The notes beneath the pieces were generated by a model. The model had not been told where the DNA came from, ran no database searches, and saw only the letters and a program-made list of their open reading frames with translations. The position numbers and the translations under genes were made by a program. A stretch of 64,000 bases of DNA from Streptococcus australis (GTDB lineage Bacteria > Bacillota > Bacilli > Lactobacillales > Streptococcaceae), in assembly GCF_003943615.1 (NCBI RefSeq), contig NZ_RJPZ01000002.1, positions 286,487 through 350,486 on the forward strand, given 5' to 3'. Position 1 is the first letter of the stretch. Each line of letters begins with the position of its first letter. This document shows, in pieces, positions 27,901-37,533 of this stretch.

Positions 27901-29574
27901 ATGGTTTTATCGGATATTGAAATTGCCAATTCTGTCCAAATGAAGCCCATCACGGAAATCGCTGCTGAACTTGGGTTAACCGAAGAAGATATCTCACTTT
28001 ACGGAAAGTACAAGGCAAAAATCGATAGCAATCAACTGAAACAACTCAAGGATAAGGAAGATGGGAAGCTGATCCTCGTGACAGCTATCTCTCCTACTCC
28101 TGCTGGAGAAGGAAAGACAACCACCTCTGTTGGTCTAGTAGATGCCCTCTCTGCTATCGGTGAAAAAGCCGTCATTGCCCTCCGCGAACCTTCTCTTGGC
28201 CCTGTCTTTGGGATCAAAGGTGGTGCTGCCGGTGGTGGTTACGCCCAAGTGGTCCCTATGGAAGACATCAACCTTCACTTTACAGGTGACTTCCATGCCA
28301 TTGGGATTGCCAACAACCTGCTTGCAGCCTTGATTGACAATCATATTCACCACGGCAATGAGTTGGGCATCGATTCTCGTCGGATCACCTGGAAACGAGT
28401 GGTCGACATGAACGACCGTCAACTCCGCCATATTGTCGATGGCCTTCAAGGAAAAACAAATGGAGTGCCTCGTGAAGATGGCTTCGACATCACGGTGGCG
28501 TCTGAAATCATGGCTATTCTCTGTCTCTCAGAAAATATCCTTGACTTAAAAGAACGCCTCGACCGCATCATTATCGGTTACAACTACCAAGGACAACCGG
28601 TCACAGCTAAAGACCTCAAAGCTGGGGGTGCTATGGCTGCTGTCCTCAAAGATGCCATTCATCCGAACTTGGTACAAACGTTAGAACATACTCCTGCTAT
28701 CATCCACGGCGGTCCATTTGCCAATATCGCTCACGGCTGTAACAGTGTGCTGGCTACTAAACTAGCCCTCAAATATGCAGACTATGTCGTTACAGAAGCT
28801 GGCTTCGGAGCAGACTTAGGTGCTGAAAAATTCATCAACATCAAGTGTCGCATGGCAGGACTCAAACCTTCTGCCGTTGTCCTCGTCGCAACCATCCGTG
28901 CCCTCAAGATGCATGGTGGAGTAGCCAAAGCAGACTTAGCTACAGAAAATGTCCAAGCCGTTATCGATGGTCTTCCAAACCTCGACAAACATTTGGCCAA
29001 CATCCAAGAAGTCTACGGCCTACCTGTAGTGGTTGCCATTAACAAATTCCCTCTGGATACAGAAGCGGAACTTGAAGCTGTCTATGAATCTTGTAAGAAA
29101 CGCAATGTAGATGTTGTCATTTCGGATGTCTGGGCAAATGGTGGAGCTGGTGGTCGCGACTTGGCTGAAAAAGTCATTCAACTGGCTCAAGAAGAAAACC
29201 ACTTCTCTTATGTCTATGACGAAGAAGACAGCATTGAAACGAAATTGACCAAGATTGTCACAAAAGTTTATGGTGGAAAGGGCATCAGCCTAACACCAGC
29301 AGCCAAACGCGAACTAAAAGAATTAGAAGCACTTGGTTTCTCAAACCTCCCAATCTGTATGGCCAAAACACAATATTCCTTCTCCGATGATGCCAAGAGG
29401 ATCGGAGCACCGACAGATTTCACTGTCAAAATCAGTAACCTTAAGGTAGCTGCAGGGGCTGGCTTTATCGTAGCTCTCACCGGAACGATTATGACTATGC
29501 CTGGCCTACCAAAAGTTCCAGCCAGTGAAAAGATTGATATCGATGCCCAAGGCAATATTACTGGTCTCTTTTAA
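27901..29574 (+). CDS. fhs: Formate-tetrahydrofolate ligase
   Basis: A 557-residue ATP-dependent ligase interconverting formate plus THF with 10-formyl-THF. The P-loop [13 protein letters not shown] (about residues 63-75) and [26 protein letters not shown] (seen in pieces [10 protein letters not shown] and NLHFTGD) are diagnostic. Its place in the hut operon suggests it runs in reverse, turning the one-carbon unit saved by FtcD/FchA into formate plus ATP. Streptococci often carry another fhs elsewhere, so this is probably the pathway-dedicated paralogue. Confidence 0.94.
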   Translation: MVLSDIEIANSVQMKPITEIAAELGLTEEDISLYGKYKAKIDSNQLKQLKDKEDGKLILVTAISPTPAGEGKTTTSVGLVDALSAIGEKAVIALREPSLGPVFGIKGGAAGGGYAQVVPMEDINLHFTGDFHAIGIANNLLAALIDNHIHHGNELGIDSRRITWKRVVDMNDRQLRHIVDGLQGKTNGVPREDGFDITVASEIMAILCLSENILDLKERLDRIIIGYNYQGQPVTAKDLKAGGAMAAVLKDAIHPNLVQTLEHTPAIIHGGPFANIAHGCNSVLATKLALKYADYVVTEAGFGADLGAEKFINIKCRMAGLKPSAVVLVATIRALKMHGGVAKADLATENVQAVIDGLPNLDKHLANIQEVYGLPVVVAINKFPLDTEAELEAVYESCKKRNVDVVISDVWANGGAGGRDLAEKVIQLAQEENHFSYVYDEEDSIETKLTKIVTKVYGGKGISLTPAAKRELKELEALGFSNLPICMAKTQYSFSDDAKRIGAPTDFTVKISNLKVAAGAGFIVALTGTIMTMPGLPKVPASEKIDIDAQGNITGLF

Positions 29575-29589
29575 GAAAGAGGACGTCCT

Positions 29590-30168
29590 ATGGTGACTAT
29601 CCTTCATCTCACCCCCGCAGATTATCAGATTTCTACTTGGTCTGGTGGCCAAACCACCCAACTCTTCCTCTCTCCAAAAGAGGGAAGTTATCCAGATCGG
29701 AACTTTGACTTTCGCCTCTCTACTGCAACGGTGGAGGTTAAAAAAAGTGATTTTACCGATCTCACTGGCTTCCACCGAATCTTAATGCCTTTGACTTCAT
29801 CGATTACACTCACCCATCAACACAAAGAAGTGATCTTGAATCCATTTCAAAGCTACTTCTTTGACGGGGGAGACCCTGTATCTAGCCAAGGGACCTGCCA
29901 AGATTTTAATCTGATCTACAAACCTTCCTATCAGGGGCATATGAGTGCTATATCCCCAAATGAAAGTGTCACGAGTCAGAGTCGCTATCAATTGATTTAT
30001 GCTCTCTGTCCACTAACACTTGAATGGAAAAAGGGACAACTTTACTCCCTCCAAACTCACGAGCTCCTGTTTATCGAACAAGCATCTCCTCTTCAAGAGA
30101 TGACAATCACGTTTTCACCCCTTCAGTCCGGGGAGCAACCGATTGCTATCTGGACTGCGCTAAGATAA
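29590..30168 (+). CDS. hutD: HutD-family protein
   Basis: A 192-residue cupin-like protein of the HutD type. The motif STWSGGQTTQLFLSP near the N-terminus and FDFRLSTATVE match the family, followed by ILMPLTSSITLTH and a DFNLIYKP strand. In other bacteria HutD is a small, non-essential hut protein proposed to tune pathway flux; no enzymatic role is proven. It starts 15 bases after fhs with GAGG seven bases before the ATG, within the same operon. Confidence 0.85.
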   Translation: MVTILHLTPADYQISTWSGGQTTQLFLSPKEGSYPDRNFDFRLSTATVEVKKSDFTDLTGFHRILMPLTSSITLTHQHKEVILNPFQSYFFDGGDPVSSQGTCQDFNLIYKPSYQGHMSAISPNESVTSQSRYQLIYALCPLTLEWKKGQLYSLQTHELLFIEQASPLQEMTITFSPLQSGEQPIAIWTALR

Positions 30169-30188
30169 TGTTTAAAAGGAGAGACATT

Positions 30189-31517
30189 ATGAACGGAGCA
30201 CATAAACAGTCGATTGAGGAACAAGAAAAAGCGAAATTCAGCTTTAGCGGCGCCACTCTATACGGTATCAATGCTGTGATCGGGTCTGGTATCTTCCTCT
30301 TACCTCAAAAAATTTATGCCGGTTTAGGACCAGCTTCTCTAGCTGTCATGTTCGGGGTAGCCGTTCTCGTCATGCTATTATCAGCCTGTCTGGCTGAAAC
30401 GGCTGGCTACTTCGACAAAAACGGTGGAGCCATGCAATACTCAAAAGCAGCTTTCGGAGACTTCGTCGGCTTTAACGTCGGGATTCTAGGATGGGCCGTT
30501 ACTGTCATTGCTTGGGCCGCTATGTTGGCCGGTTTTGCTAAGATCTTCATCATCACTTTCCCAGCATTCGAAGGCTATAACCTACCGATTAGTATCGTTA
30601 TGTTGGTTCTCTTGAGTATTATGAACATTGCCGGTCTGAAAACATCTAAGATGTTCACTCTGACAGCTACTGTTGCAAAATTAATTCCGATTGTCCTCTT
30701 CTCTCTCTTCGCTATCTTCTTCATTTCAGGTGGCGTAAGCAAGGGCAACTTCACACCTTTCCTTCAATTGGAAAGTGGATCAAATCTCTTTAGTGCTATT
30801 TCGAGTACCGCCGTTTACATCTTCTACGGATTTATCGGATTCGAAACCATGTCCATCGTTGCAGGGGAAATGCGCAACCCTGAAAAGAACGTTCCCCGCG
30901 CTATCTTGGGATCCATCAGTATCGTATCTGTCCTCTACATGTTGATCATCGCAGGAACAATCGCTATGCTGGGTGGACGTATCATGGAAACCGGTGCACC
31001 TGTTCAAGACGCATTTGTTGAAATGATTGGCCCTATCGGAGCTCCTCTTGTTTCTTATGGTGCCCTCATTTCAATTGCCGGTCTCAACATCGGTGAATCT
31101 ATCATGGTTCCTCGTTTCGGTGCTGCCCTAGCAGATGAAAAACTCTTGCCCGCAGATCTTGGAAAAACAAACTCTAAGAATGCTCCAGTCATTGCCATTA
31201 TCATTTCCGGTGCCTTTGCGTTCTTACTCTTGTTATCTGGCTCTTTCGAATCATTAGCAACTTTCAGTGTTGTCTTCCGTTTCTTCCAATATATTCCAAC
31301 TGCTTTGGCTGCTATCAAACTTAGAAAAATGTACCCAGACAAAAAGGTTACCTTCCGAGTGCCATTTGGTCCTGTTATCCCAATTTTAGCTGTTGTCATC
31401 AGTATCTTGATGATTGCAGGGGACAATCTAATGAACTTTGCATGGGGAGCTATCGGTCTAGTGATCGCTAGTGGACTCTATTTCGTTTTCCACGGTGATA
31501 AACTACCTAAGAAATAA
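30189..31517 (+). CDS. APC-family amino acid permease, probable histidine transporter
   Basis: A 442-residue transporter with about twelve membrane helices. The APC-family helix-1 motif is present (LYGINAVIGSGIFLLP), as is FIGFETMSIVAGEMRNPEKNVPRA (seen as GFETMS and NPEKNVPRA) of helix 6 and the following loop. Substrate is inferred as histidine (or urocanate) from its position between hutD and hutH. The start at 30189 has AGGAG seven bases upstream; the frame is open back into hutD, but that part is non-coding in this frame. Confidence 0.88.
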   Translation: MNGAHKQSIEEQEKAKFSFSGATLYGINAVIGSGIFLLPQKIYAGLGPASLAVMFGVAVLVMLLSACLAETAGYFDKNGGAMQYSKAAFGDFVGFNVGILGWAVTVIAWAAMLAGFAKIFIITFPAFEGYNLPISIVMLVLLSIMNIAGLKTSKMFTLTATVAKLIPIVLFSLFAIFFISGGVSKGNFTPFLQLESGSNLFSAISSTAVYIFYGFIGFETMSIVAGEMRNPEKNVPRAILGSISIVSVLYMLIIAGTIAMLGGRIMETGAPVQDAFVEMIGPIGAPLVSYGALISIAGLNIGESIMVPRFGAALADEKLLPADLGKTNSKNAPVIAIIISGAFAFLLLLSGSFESLATFSVVFRFFQYIPTALAAIKLRKMYPDKKVTFRVPFGPVIPILAVVISILMIAGDNLMNFAWGAIGLVIASGLYFVFHGDKLPKK

Positions 31518-31546
31518 AACAGTCCTCACCAATTCTATTTACACAC

Positions 31547-31598
31547 TAGATGGGAACTTAGGAGGAGCAAAGAATTTCTTTGCTCCCTAGCCCATCTA
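31547..31598 (+). other. Long intercistronic hairpin between permease and hutH
   Basis: The 228-bp gap inside the hut operon holds a 52-base inverted repeat: outer arms TAGATGGG/CCCATCTA and inner arms GGAGCAAAGAAA/TTTCTTTGCTCC with small bulges. No T run follows, so it is not a classical terminator. It may be an RNA processing or stabilising element that sets hutH-hutG levels apart from the upstream genes. The remainder of the gap up to the hutH ribosome site (GGAGG) shows no other clear feature. Confidence 0.65.
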
Positions 31599-31745
31599 AG
31601 AAGCTACGAATATCAAACCTGAGCTCTTTTCTCTAAGACTTCTTTCAATCTTCCTAAGAGCAATAGACAATGGGCTCACGTTTGGTATTCAAACCGAAGT
31701 AAACACATCTACTTCTACAGAACAATTCATAATCGGAGGTTTTAT

Positions 31746-33287
31746 ATGACTCAATTGATTCATTTAGATGGTAACAGCTTAACACTGGAAGAAGTCATCG
31801 CAGTCGCTCGGCACGGTGCCCAATGTGAGTTAGACGAAACAGCCAAAGAAGCTGTTATCGCATCTCGTAAAATTGTTGATGATATCGTCCGTGAAAAACG
31901 TGTTGTCTATGGTGTGACCACTGGATTTGGCTCCCTCTGTAATGTCAGCATTTCTCCAGAAGATACTGTCCAACTGCAAGAAAACTTGATTCGTACCCAC
32001 GCATCTGGTTTTGGTGATCCACTTCCAGAAGATGCCGTTCGTGCCATCATGCTCATCCGGATCAACTCGCTCTTAAAAGGCTATTCTGGCATTCGTCTGT
32101 CAACTGTTGAAAAACTATTAGAATTGCTTAACAAAGGAGTGACTCCTTATATTCCAGAAAAAGGATCACTCGGAGCTTCCGGAGACCTTGCCCCCCTTTC
32201 TCATATGGTGCTCCCAATGTTGGGACTTGGACACGCCTACTACAAGGGTCAACTCTTGAGCGGTCAAGAAGCTCTCGACCAAGCTGGTATTGAAAAGATC
32301 CAATTGGCTGCCAAAGAAGGGCTTGCTTTGATCAATGGTACGACTGTCCTAACCGGTATCGGCGCTCTTGCGACTTATGATGGTATCCAATTGCTCAAAC
32401 TGTCTGACATTGCCGGTGCTCTTTCAATGGAAGTCCACAATGGGATTACCAGCCCATTTGAAGAAGACCTTCATACTATCCGTCCTCAAAGTGGACAATT
32501 GGCAACCGCTCGTAACATCCGTAACCTCCTTGAAGGAAGCAAAAACACCACTGTTGCGACCCAACAACGGGTCCAAGATCCTTATACACTCCGTTGTATC
32601 CCTCAAATCCATGGAGCCAGCAAGGACTCTATTGCTTATGTGAAAACAAAAGTTGAAATCGAAATCAACTCTGTAACAGATAACCCAATCATCACCAAGG
32701 AAGGTCACGTCATCTCCGGAGGAAACTTCCACGGTGAACCAATGGCTCAACCATTTGACTTCTTGGGTATTGCCCTTTCTGAAATCGGAAACGTGTCTGA
32801 ACGTCGGGTGGAACGCTTGGTCAACAGCCAACTTAGTAAATTGCCATCCTTCTTGGTCAAACACCCTGGCCTCAACTCAGGCTTCATGATCACGCAGTAT
32901 GCTTGTGCCTCCCTTGCATCTGAAAACAAAATCTTGTCTCACCCAGCAAGCGTAGACTCAATCCCATCTTGTGAAAACCAAGAAGACTTCGTCAGCATGG
33001 GAACTACTGCCGCTCGTAAAGCAGCTGAAATCCTCAAGAATTCACGTCGCATCGTTGCGACTGAAATTATGGCAGCCTGCCAAGCTTTGGATCTCAAACC
33101 AGAAAATCATGAACTTGGTAAAGGTACAAAACCAGCCTATGACATGATTCGCAGCAAGGTGGCCTTCATTGAATTTGACAAGGACATCGAAATCTTTGAA
33201 GAACTCAATAAGGCATCTGCCGTTGTTGAAAGTGAAGAATTCTTAGCAACCATCGAAAAAGCAGTTGACTTAAGCATTCAATACTGA
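31746..33287 (+). CDS. hutH: Histidine ammonia-lyase
   Basis: A 513-residue lyase that removes ammonia from histidine to give urocanate, the first step of the pathway. The catalytic Ala144-Ser145-Gly146 triad that forms the MIO electrophile lies in GSLGASGDLAPLSH; the catalytic Tyr region VYGVTTGFGSL and QDPYTLRC block are also present. CGGAGG lies just before the ATG. Despite being first in the pathway it is near the end of the operon. Confidence 0.96.
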   Translation: MTQLIHLDGNSLTLEEVIAVARHGAQCELDETAKEAVIASRKIVDDIVREKRVVYGVTTGFGSLCNVSISPEDTVQLQENLIRTHASGFGDPLPEDAVRAIMLIRINSLLKGYSGIRLSTVEKLLELLNKGVTPYIPEKGSLGASGDLAPLSHMVLPMLGLGHAYYKGQLLSGQEALDQAGIEKIQLAAKEGLALINGTTVLTGIGALATYDGIQLLKLSDIAGALSMEVHNGITSPFEEDLHTIRPQSGQLATARNIRNLLEGSKNTTVATQQRVQDPYTLRCIPQIHGASKDSIAYVKTKVEIEINSVTDNPIITKEGHVISGGNFHGEPMAQPFDFLGIALSEIGNVSERRVERLVNSQLSKLPSFLVKHPGLNSGFMITQYACASLASENKILSHPASVDSIPSCENQEDFVSMGTTAARKAAEILKNSRRIVATEIMAACQALDLKPENHELGKGTKPAYDMIRSKVAFIEFDKDIEIFEELNKASAVVESEEFLATIEKAVDLSIQY

Positions 33288-33306
33288 TACAGTAAGGATA
33301 CAGCAG

Positions 33307-33336
33307 AAAAAGGCTGAGAAAATTTCTCAGCCTTTC
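33307..33336 (+). terminator. Terminator between hutH and hutG
   Basis: A perfect stem AAAGGCTGAGAAA/TTTCTCAGCCTTT followed by CCCTTTC. The T run is broken, so read-through to hutG is likely but at reduced level. Confidence 0.7.
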
Positions 33337-33374
33337 CCTTTCTAGCCTAATACAAACAAACGGAGGCATGTAAC

Positions 33375-34361
33375 GTGCTTAGAGATTATTACCCAATGAC
33401 TTACAGTTATTACCAAGGCAGTATTGAAGACAATCCTTATACTGCCAAATGGGGAATGCTGACAAAGTTTTTGGATTTGAACGATGAAACCTTGACTCCT
33501 TTTGAAGAAGTCACCTTTGGAATCCTTGGTTTTAAAAGCGATAAAGGAGTCTATATCAATAACGGTCGCGTCGGTGCCGTCGAAAGTCCTAATGCTATTC
33601 GAACCCAACTCGCTAAACTTCCTTGGCACTGGGGCACCAACGTCACAGTTTTTGATGTCGGAAATATCGATGGTCCCAATCGTTCTCTTGAAGATTTGCA
33701 AGAGAGCCTCTCTCTAACTGTCAAACGGATGTTGGAGTTAAATATTCAACCAATCGTCCTCGGTGGAGGGCATGAAACGGCTTATGGCCACTACCTGGGC
33801 CTCAAATCCTCCTTGCAACCAGATGAACAATTGGCTGTCATCAACCTAGATGCTCACTTTGACCTGCGTCCTTACGACCAAACTGGTCCCAACTCTGGAA
33901 CAGGATTTCGCCAAATGGCAGACCACGCAAAAGAAGAGAGCAAAGATTTCCCTTACTTAATCTTGGGTATTCAGGAACATAGCAACAACCTGTTCCTATT
34001 CAACTATGTGGCAAAAACACCAAGCATTGATTTTTTAACAGGTCAAGATCTCTTCCGGATGAGCCACCAGGCTATTCTTGATCGGATTGATCAATTCTTA
34101 GAAAAACAGACAGCGGTTTACCTCTCCATCGATATGGACTGCTTTGCCGTCGGTTCTGCCCCTGGCGTCAGCGCCATCCAGTCACTTGGTGTGGATCCAA
34201 AACTAGCCCTAATGCTACTCCAACACATTGCTGCTAGTGGCAAACTGATTGGCTTTGATATTGTGGAAGTTTCCCCTCCTCATGATATTGACAATCATAC
34301 CTCCAACCTTGCTGCAACCTTTATCTTTTACTTGACCCAAATCTTGTCTCAACAAAAATAA
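33375..34361 (+). CDS. hutG: Formimidoylglutamase
   Basis: A 328-residue arginase-superfamily Mn2+ enzyme that hydrolyses formiminoglutamate to glutamate and formamide. The metal ligands lie in [15 protein letters not shown] and SIDMDCF. The start is a GTG at 33375 with GGAGG exactly eight bases upstream; no ATG fits. It duplicates the outcome of FtcD but loses the one-carbon unit, so the locus has two exits from formiminoglutamate. Confidence 0.93.
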   Translation: MLRDYYPMTYSYYQGSIEDNPYTAKWGMLTKFLDLNDETLTPFEEVTFGILGFKSDKGVYINNGRVGAVESPNAIRTQLAKLPWHWGTNVTVFDVGNIDGPNRSLEDLQESLSLTVKRMLELNIQPIVLGGGHETAYGHYLGLKSSLQPDEQLAVINLDAHFDLRPYDQTGPNSGTGFRQMADHAKEESKDFPYLILGIQEHSNNLFLFNYVAKTPSIDFLTGQDLFRMSHQAILDRIDQFLEKQTAVYLSIDMDCFAVGSAPGVSAIQSLGVDPKLALMLLQHIAASGKLIGFDIVEVSPPHDIDNHTSNLAATFIFYLTQILSQQK

Positions 34362-34385
34362 GATTCAAAACCTCTCTAACAATAC

Positions 34386-34434
34386 AAAAGGCTTCGCAAC
34401 ATCCACCCCTAGGGCGTTGCAAAGCCTTTTTTTA
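34386..34434. terminator. Terminator after hutG
   Basis: AAAAGGCTTCGCAAC/GTTGCAAAGCCTTTT with one mismatch, then a run of Ts. It lies between the convergent hutG and the large regulator gene. Confidence 0.85.
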
Positions 34435-34464
34435 TTCTTCCTTCATGACACTTGATAAGCTATA

Positions 34465-37401
34465 CTAGAGGTTTTTTAATCTCTTGAGGAAGGGACGGTC
34501 TCTATACGGAGTCAGGTATTGCTCTGCCAGTTTCTTGTAGTAATTCTTATCTTCTTTCAAGAAAGCGCTCAAAGCAGGAACCAATTGCTCTCCTTGCTCC
34601 TTCTGGGCCACCAAGAAGGCCAAGAGATAATAAACCATCCCCTTGTCTCGTGCATTCGTCGTTTGCTTCATGGTTCCTTCTTTACGAGCCAGGTAAGTTG
34701 CCACCTTCTCTTGCTCTCCGAAATGACAGGCGATTAAGGCTTGATAAAATCCGAGCAATTCTTCCTTCCAAGGGAAGCGAACGCTGGACAAAACCTTTTG
34801 AGCCCTGTCAAAATAGAAGCGGGCTTGGACCAAATCTCCCTTCCAATAGTAGGCAATCCCAAGATCAATTTCAAACACCACTCGGACCGAATCAACAGAT
34901 TGATCTCCCACCAGGCGAAGGACCTCTTCCAAGTGGGTAACAGCTACTTGAAAATGCCCTCTCACTTGCTCTATTTCAGCCAGGTAGGCTAAAGATGCTG
35001 CAATTTGAATGGCATACTTGGCCTGCATGCTATTGGTCAGACTAAAGCAATCAATGGAGCGATAGAGGTGGCGGGTCGCCTGCTCCTCATCCCCTACCAT
35101 CAAATGGTACAACCCCTTCAAGCGTAACTGAATCGCAATCGCTTCATGGTTGTTGGCCTGAATCGCATCTTCTAAAGCCAAATCTGTGTAATAGGCCATT
35201 TCAGAAATATTTTCTGTTTGAATGCAATAATAAATGATTTGCCGGTACCCTTCTAAAAGGAAGTCGAGCCGTTTGAGTTCCCGCGCATAGGAGATGACCT
35301 TTTGAATATCATGAATCCCCTTTTGGTACTCACCACTTCGAATGAAGTATCGCCCCTCTAGATACAAGTAGCGCAGTTGCAAATACTTGTAGTCTCTATC
35401 TTTTTGGTGTCGCGAAAAAAGCTGATCCAGTTCTCGACGAAGACGAGAGAGTTCCCCAAAAATGTCCAAATGGCTATTTTCACCATCTGATACTACTCCC
35501 TCTTCTCCCTTGGAGTATATTGGGAATAGTTCATGTTCCAACTGGAGGATTTCTTCTAAGTAGGTCAGCTCAAAAGACAAGGAACGCAAGAGATTTTGGG
35601 ACTGCTTGTATTGGTAAGCTATTTCCTTATAGAAGAGCAGGTCTGTCGAATCTTCTAAGGTTTCTTCCAGTTTTTGCGCGATTTGTTGATGGAAGAGACG
35701 CCGTCTGGCTGGTGACAGGAGTTGGTAGAAGTACATGGCTACCAATTGCTTGCAAAATTGGACCAAGAGATCCTCCCCTTCCTCCACTATTGAGATGATT
35801 CCTCTTTGAGCTAAAGGATCTAATAATGCAGTTAAAACTGAAAGATCTGTAGCTGTCAAATCGGCCAAGATAGACATGGATATCGGCTTATGAAAACAAG
35901 ACAAATAATGAAGAAGGGACTCCTCTTCACTGCTCAAGTCACCCAGCTCTTGAGACAGATAGGCTTGAATGATATCAGGTAAGGGCTCTAAACTTTCCTT
36001 CTCTTTCCACTCCTCTATATAGCTGGACAACAAGAAGGGACTACCTTCACTCCACTCCATCATTTGCTCGATCAGGGCTGGTTCTATCTGCCCCAGTTGC
36101 CCTTGCAAGAGTAATCGACTTTCACTCGGATCAAAATTGGTCAACTCTAGCTGGGACAACCGTCTCTCGACTTTTAAACTCCCAAAGAAGGTGACCAAGA
36201 ATTCCGGCAAAGGCCCTTCTGCTGTAACAATCAGTTGCCATCTTTCCCCGCTACTTTTCTCCTCCAATTGCTTTACTTTATTGAATGAGGTTGCATCCAT
36301 CCACTGGGCATTTTCAAGCAGAATCAGGAGAGGTTTTTCTTGGCTGAGTCTTTGAAGGTGCTTCCGGACAGCAGGGAGATTGTCCGCTTTTCCTAGAGGA
36401 GGAGCTTCCAAGCCCCCACTCACTTTCTCTAGGGAAGCTTTGAGGTCGTCCCAGATCCCTCCTTCTTCTTGGCGACTTCCGACTTTGCCTTCCAGCTTGA
36501 CAAAGCTAAAACTACGATTGGACATCAAGACCAATTGACGCAATAAACGTTTTTTGCCTGTTCCAGATTGCCCCATGACCAAGAGAGGGCCAACCGCTTC
36601 CCCCTTCTCTACTAAGGAGAGGTATTCTTCCAGTTGGGACAGTTCTTGTTTGCGACCAAAGAAAGGGAGTTCTCGGACATTCACACGATTGCTCTGTTTA
36701 TGGGTGCGTTTAGCTTCCAAAACAGAATGATACAGTTCTTCTATCACTCGACTGGGACGAACATTCAGCTCACGATCCAATAAATCAACCAGCTTGTAAT
36801 AGGTCTCAAAAAATTTCCCCAGCTGGTGATGGACTCTATAATACTCCATCAAGAGTTGGTAGTTCTTTTCTTCAAATTCATCCAGCTCTACTAAATGGTG
36901 GAGTAAGGACTCTATACCAGGATCCCCCAGCCCCTCCTTGTCAATCTTTTGATAACAGCTTTCAATATAGAGTTGCTTATAAGCACTCCGTTTGCGCGAA
37001 GCCCACTGGTCAAAGTCCTCATCATCCTTGACATAGAAGCCTTCTAGAATATCTCCCTGATAAAGATGTAAATTGCTTATTGGATCCCTTTCAAAAAGCT
37101 GGACATCCAAAGAAAGATTCAGCTCAGGATTAAGGGCCAAGCTGCTCCTACTTGGAGAAACAATGACATCTCCTTCAAAGATTTTATTGGCTTGGTAAAC
37201 AGTATTCCGTAGATTTTTCCGAGCGACTTGGTTTTCCTTATCCCCCCAGAGAATACCCGCAATTTCATCACGGTTAACCTCACCCGATACAGCTAAATAA
37301 TAAAATAAAGCCTCCATCTTCGAGAAGGAAAAACGGATATCTTTCTGTTGGAAAACAACCTTAGGGGGTCCAAATAACTTCACCGTGAGTTCTCTCTTCA
37401 T
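34465..37401 (-). CDS. Large BTAD/AAA-ATPase/TPR transcriptional activator
   Basis: A 978-residue SARP/LAL-like regulator. Residues 1 to about 95 form an OmpR-type winged helix (RELTVKLFGPPKVVF, then LWGDKENQVARKNLRNTVYQ). Residues about 97-235 form the bacterial transcriptional activator domain (YQGDILEGFYVKDDEDFDQW, ending NVRPSRVIEEL). An NTPase domain follows with Walker A GQSGTGKKR (about 277-285) and a LLILLENAQWMD Walker B-like strand, and TPR-like helical repeats fill about 600-960. The ATG at 37401 has GGAGG eight bases upstream. It lies between the hut and met loci, convergent with hutG and upstream of nothing else; its target is not proven but hut is a natural candidate. Confidence 0.82.
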   Translation of the reverse strand: MKRELTVKLFGPPKVVFQQKDIRFSFSKMEALFYYLAVSGEVNRDEIAGILWGDKENQVARKNLRNTVYQANKIFEGDVIVSPSRSSLALNPELNLSLDVQLFERDPISNLHLYQGDILEGFYVKDDEDFDQWASRKRSAYKQLYIESCYQKIDKEGLGDPGIESLLHHLVELDEFEEKNYQLLMEYYRVHHQLGKFFETYYKLVDLLDRELNVRPSRVIEELYHSVLEAKRTHKQSNRVNVRELPFFGRKQELSQLEEYLSLVEKGEAVGPLLVMGQSGTGKKRLLRQLVLMSNRSFSFVKLEGKVGSRQEEGGIWDDLKASLEKVSGGLEAPPLGKADNLPAVRKHLQRLSQEKPLLILLENAQWMDATSFNKVKQLEEKSSGERWQLIVTAEGPLPEFLVTFFGSLKVERRLSQLELTNFDPSESRLLLQGQLGQIEPALIEQMMEWSEGSPFLLSSYIEEWKEKESLEPLPDIIQAYLSQELGDLSSEEESLLHYLSCFHKPISMSILADLTATDLSVLTALLDPLAQRGIISIVEEGEDLLVQFCKQLVAMYFYQLLSPARRRLFHQQIAQKLEETLEDSTDLLFYKEIAYQYKQSQNLLRSLSFELTYLEEILQLEHELFPIYSKGEEGVVSDGENSHLDIFGELSRLRRELDQLFSRHQKDRDYKYLQLRYLYLEGRYFIRSGEYQKGIHDIQKVISYARELKRLDFLLEGYRQIIYYCIQTENISEMAYYTDLALEDAIQANNHEAIAIQLRLKGLYHLMVGDEEQATRHLYRSIDCFSLTNSMQAKYAIQIAASLAYLAEIEQVRGHFQVAVTHLEEVLRLVGDQSVDSVRVVFEIDLGIAYYWKGDLVQARFYFDRAQKVLSSVRFPWKEELLGFYQALIACHFGEQEKVATYLARKEGTMKQTTNARDKGMVYYLLAFLVAQKEQGEQLVPALSAFLKEDKNYYKKLAEQYLTPYRDRPFLKRLKNL

Positions 37402-37431
37402 TGCAAGCGCCTCCAAAATCTTCATATTAAT

Positions 37432-37460
37432 ACTATAAAAAAAAAGTTGCCTTTTAGCAA
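37432..37460 (-). promoter_or_regulatory. Promoter of the large regulator
   Basis: On the minus strand TTGCTA (37455-37460), a 17-base spacer and TATAGT (37432-37437), about 30 bases before the chosen start codon. This position rules out the longer upstream reading frame. Confidence 0.65.
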
Positions 37461-37475
37461 GCGATTGGCCCAAGT

Positions 37476-37510
37476 AAAAAAGAGACTGAGAAAAATTTTT
37501 CTCAATCTCT
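37476..37510 (-). terminator. Terminator after metF
   Basis: On the minus strand AGAGATTGAGAAAAA/TTTTTCTCAGTCTCT with one mismatch, then TTTTTT. It ends the metE-metF transcript and separates it from the regulator's promoter. Confidence 0.85.
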
Positions 37511-37533
37511 ACAATTCCTGCTTAGACTGTTGA

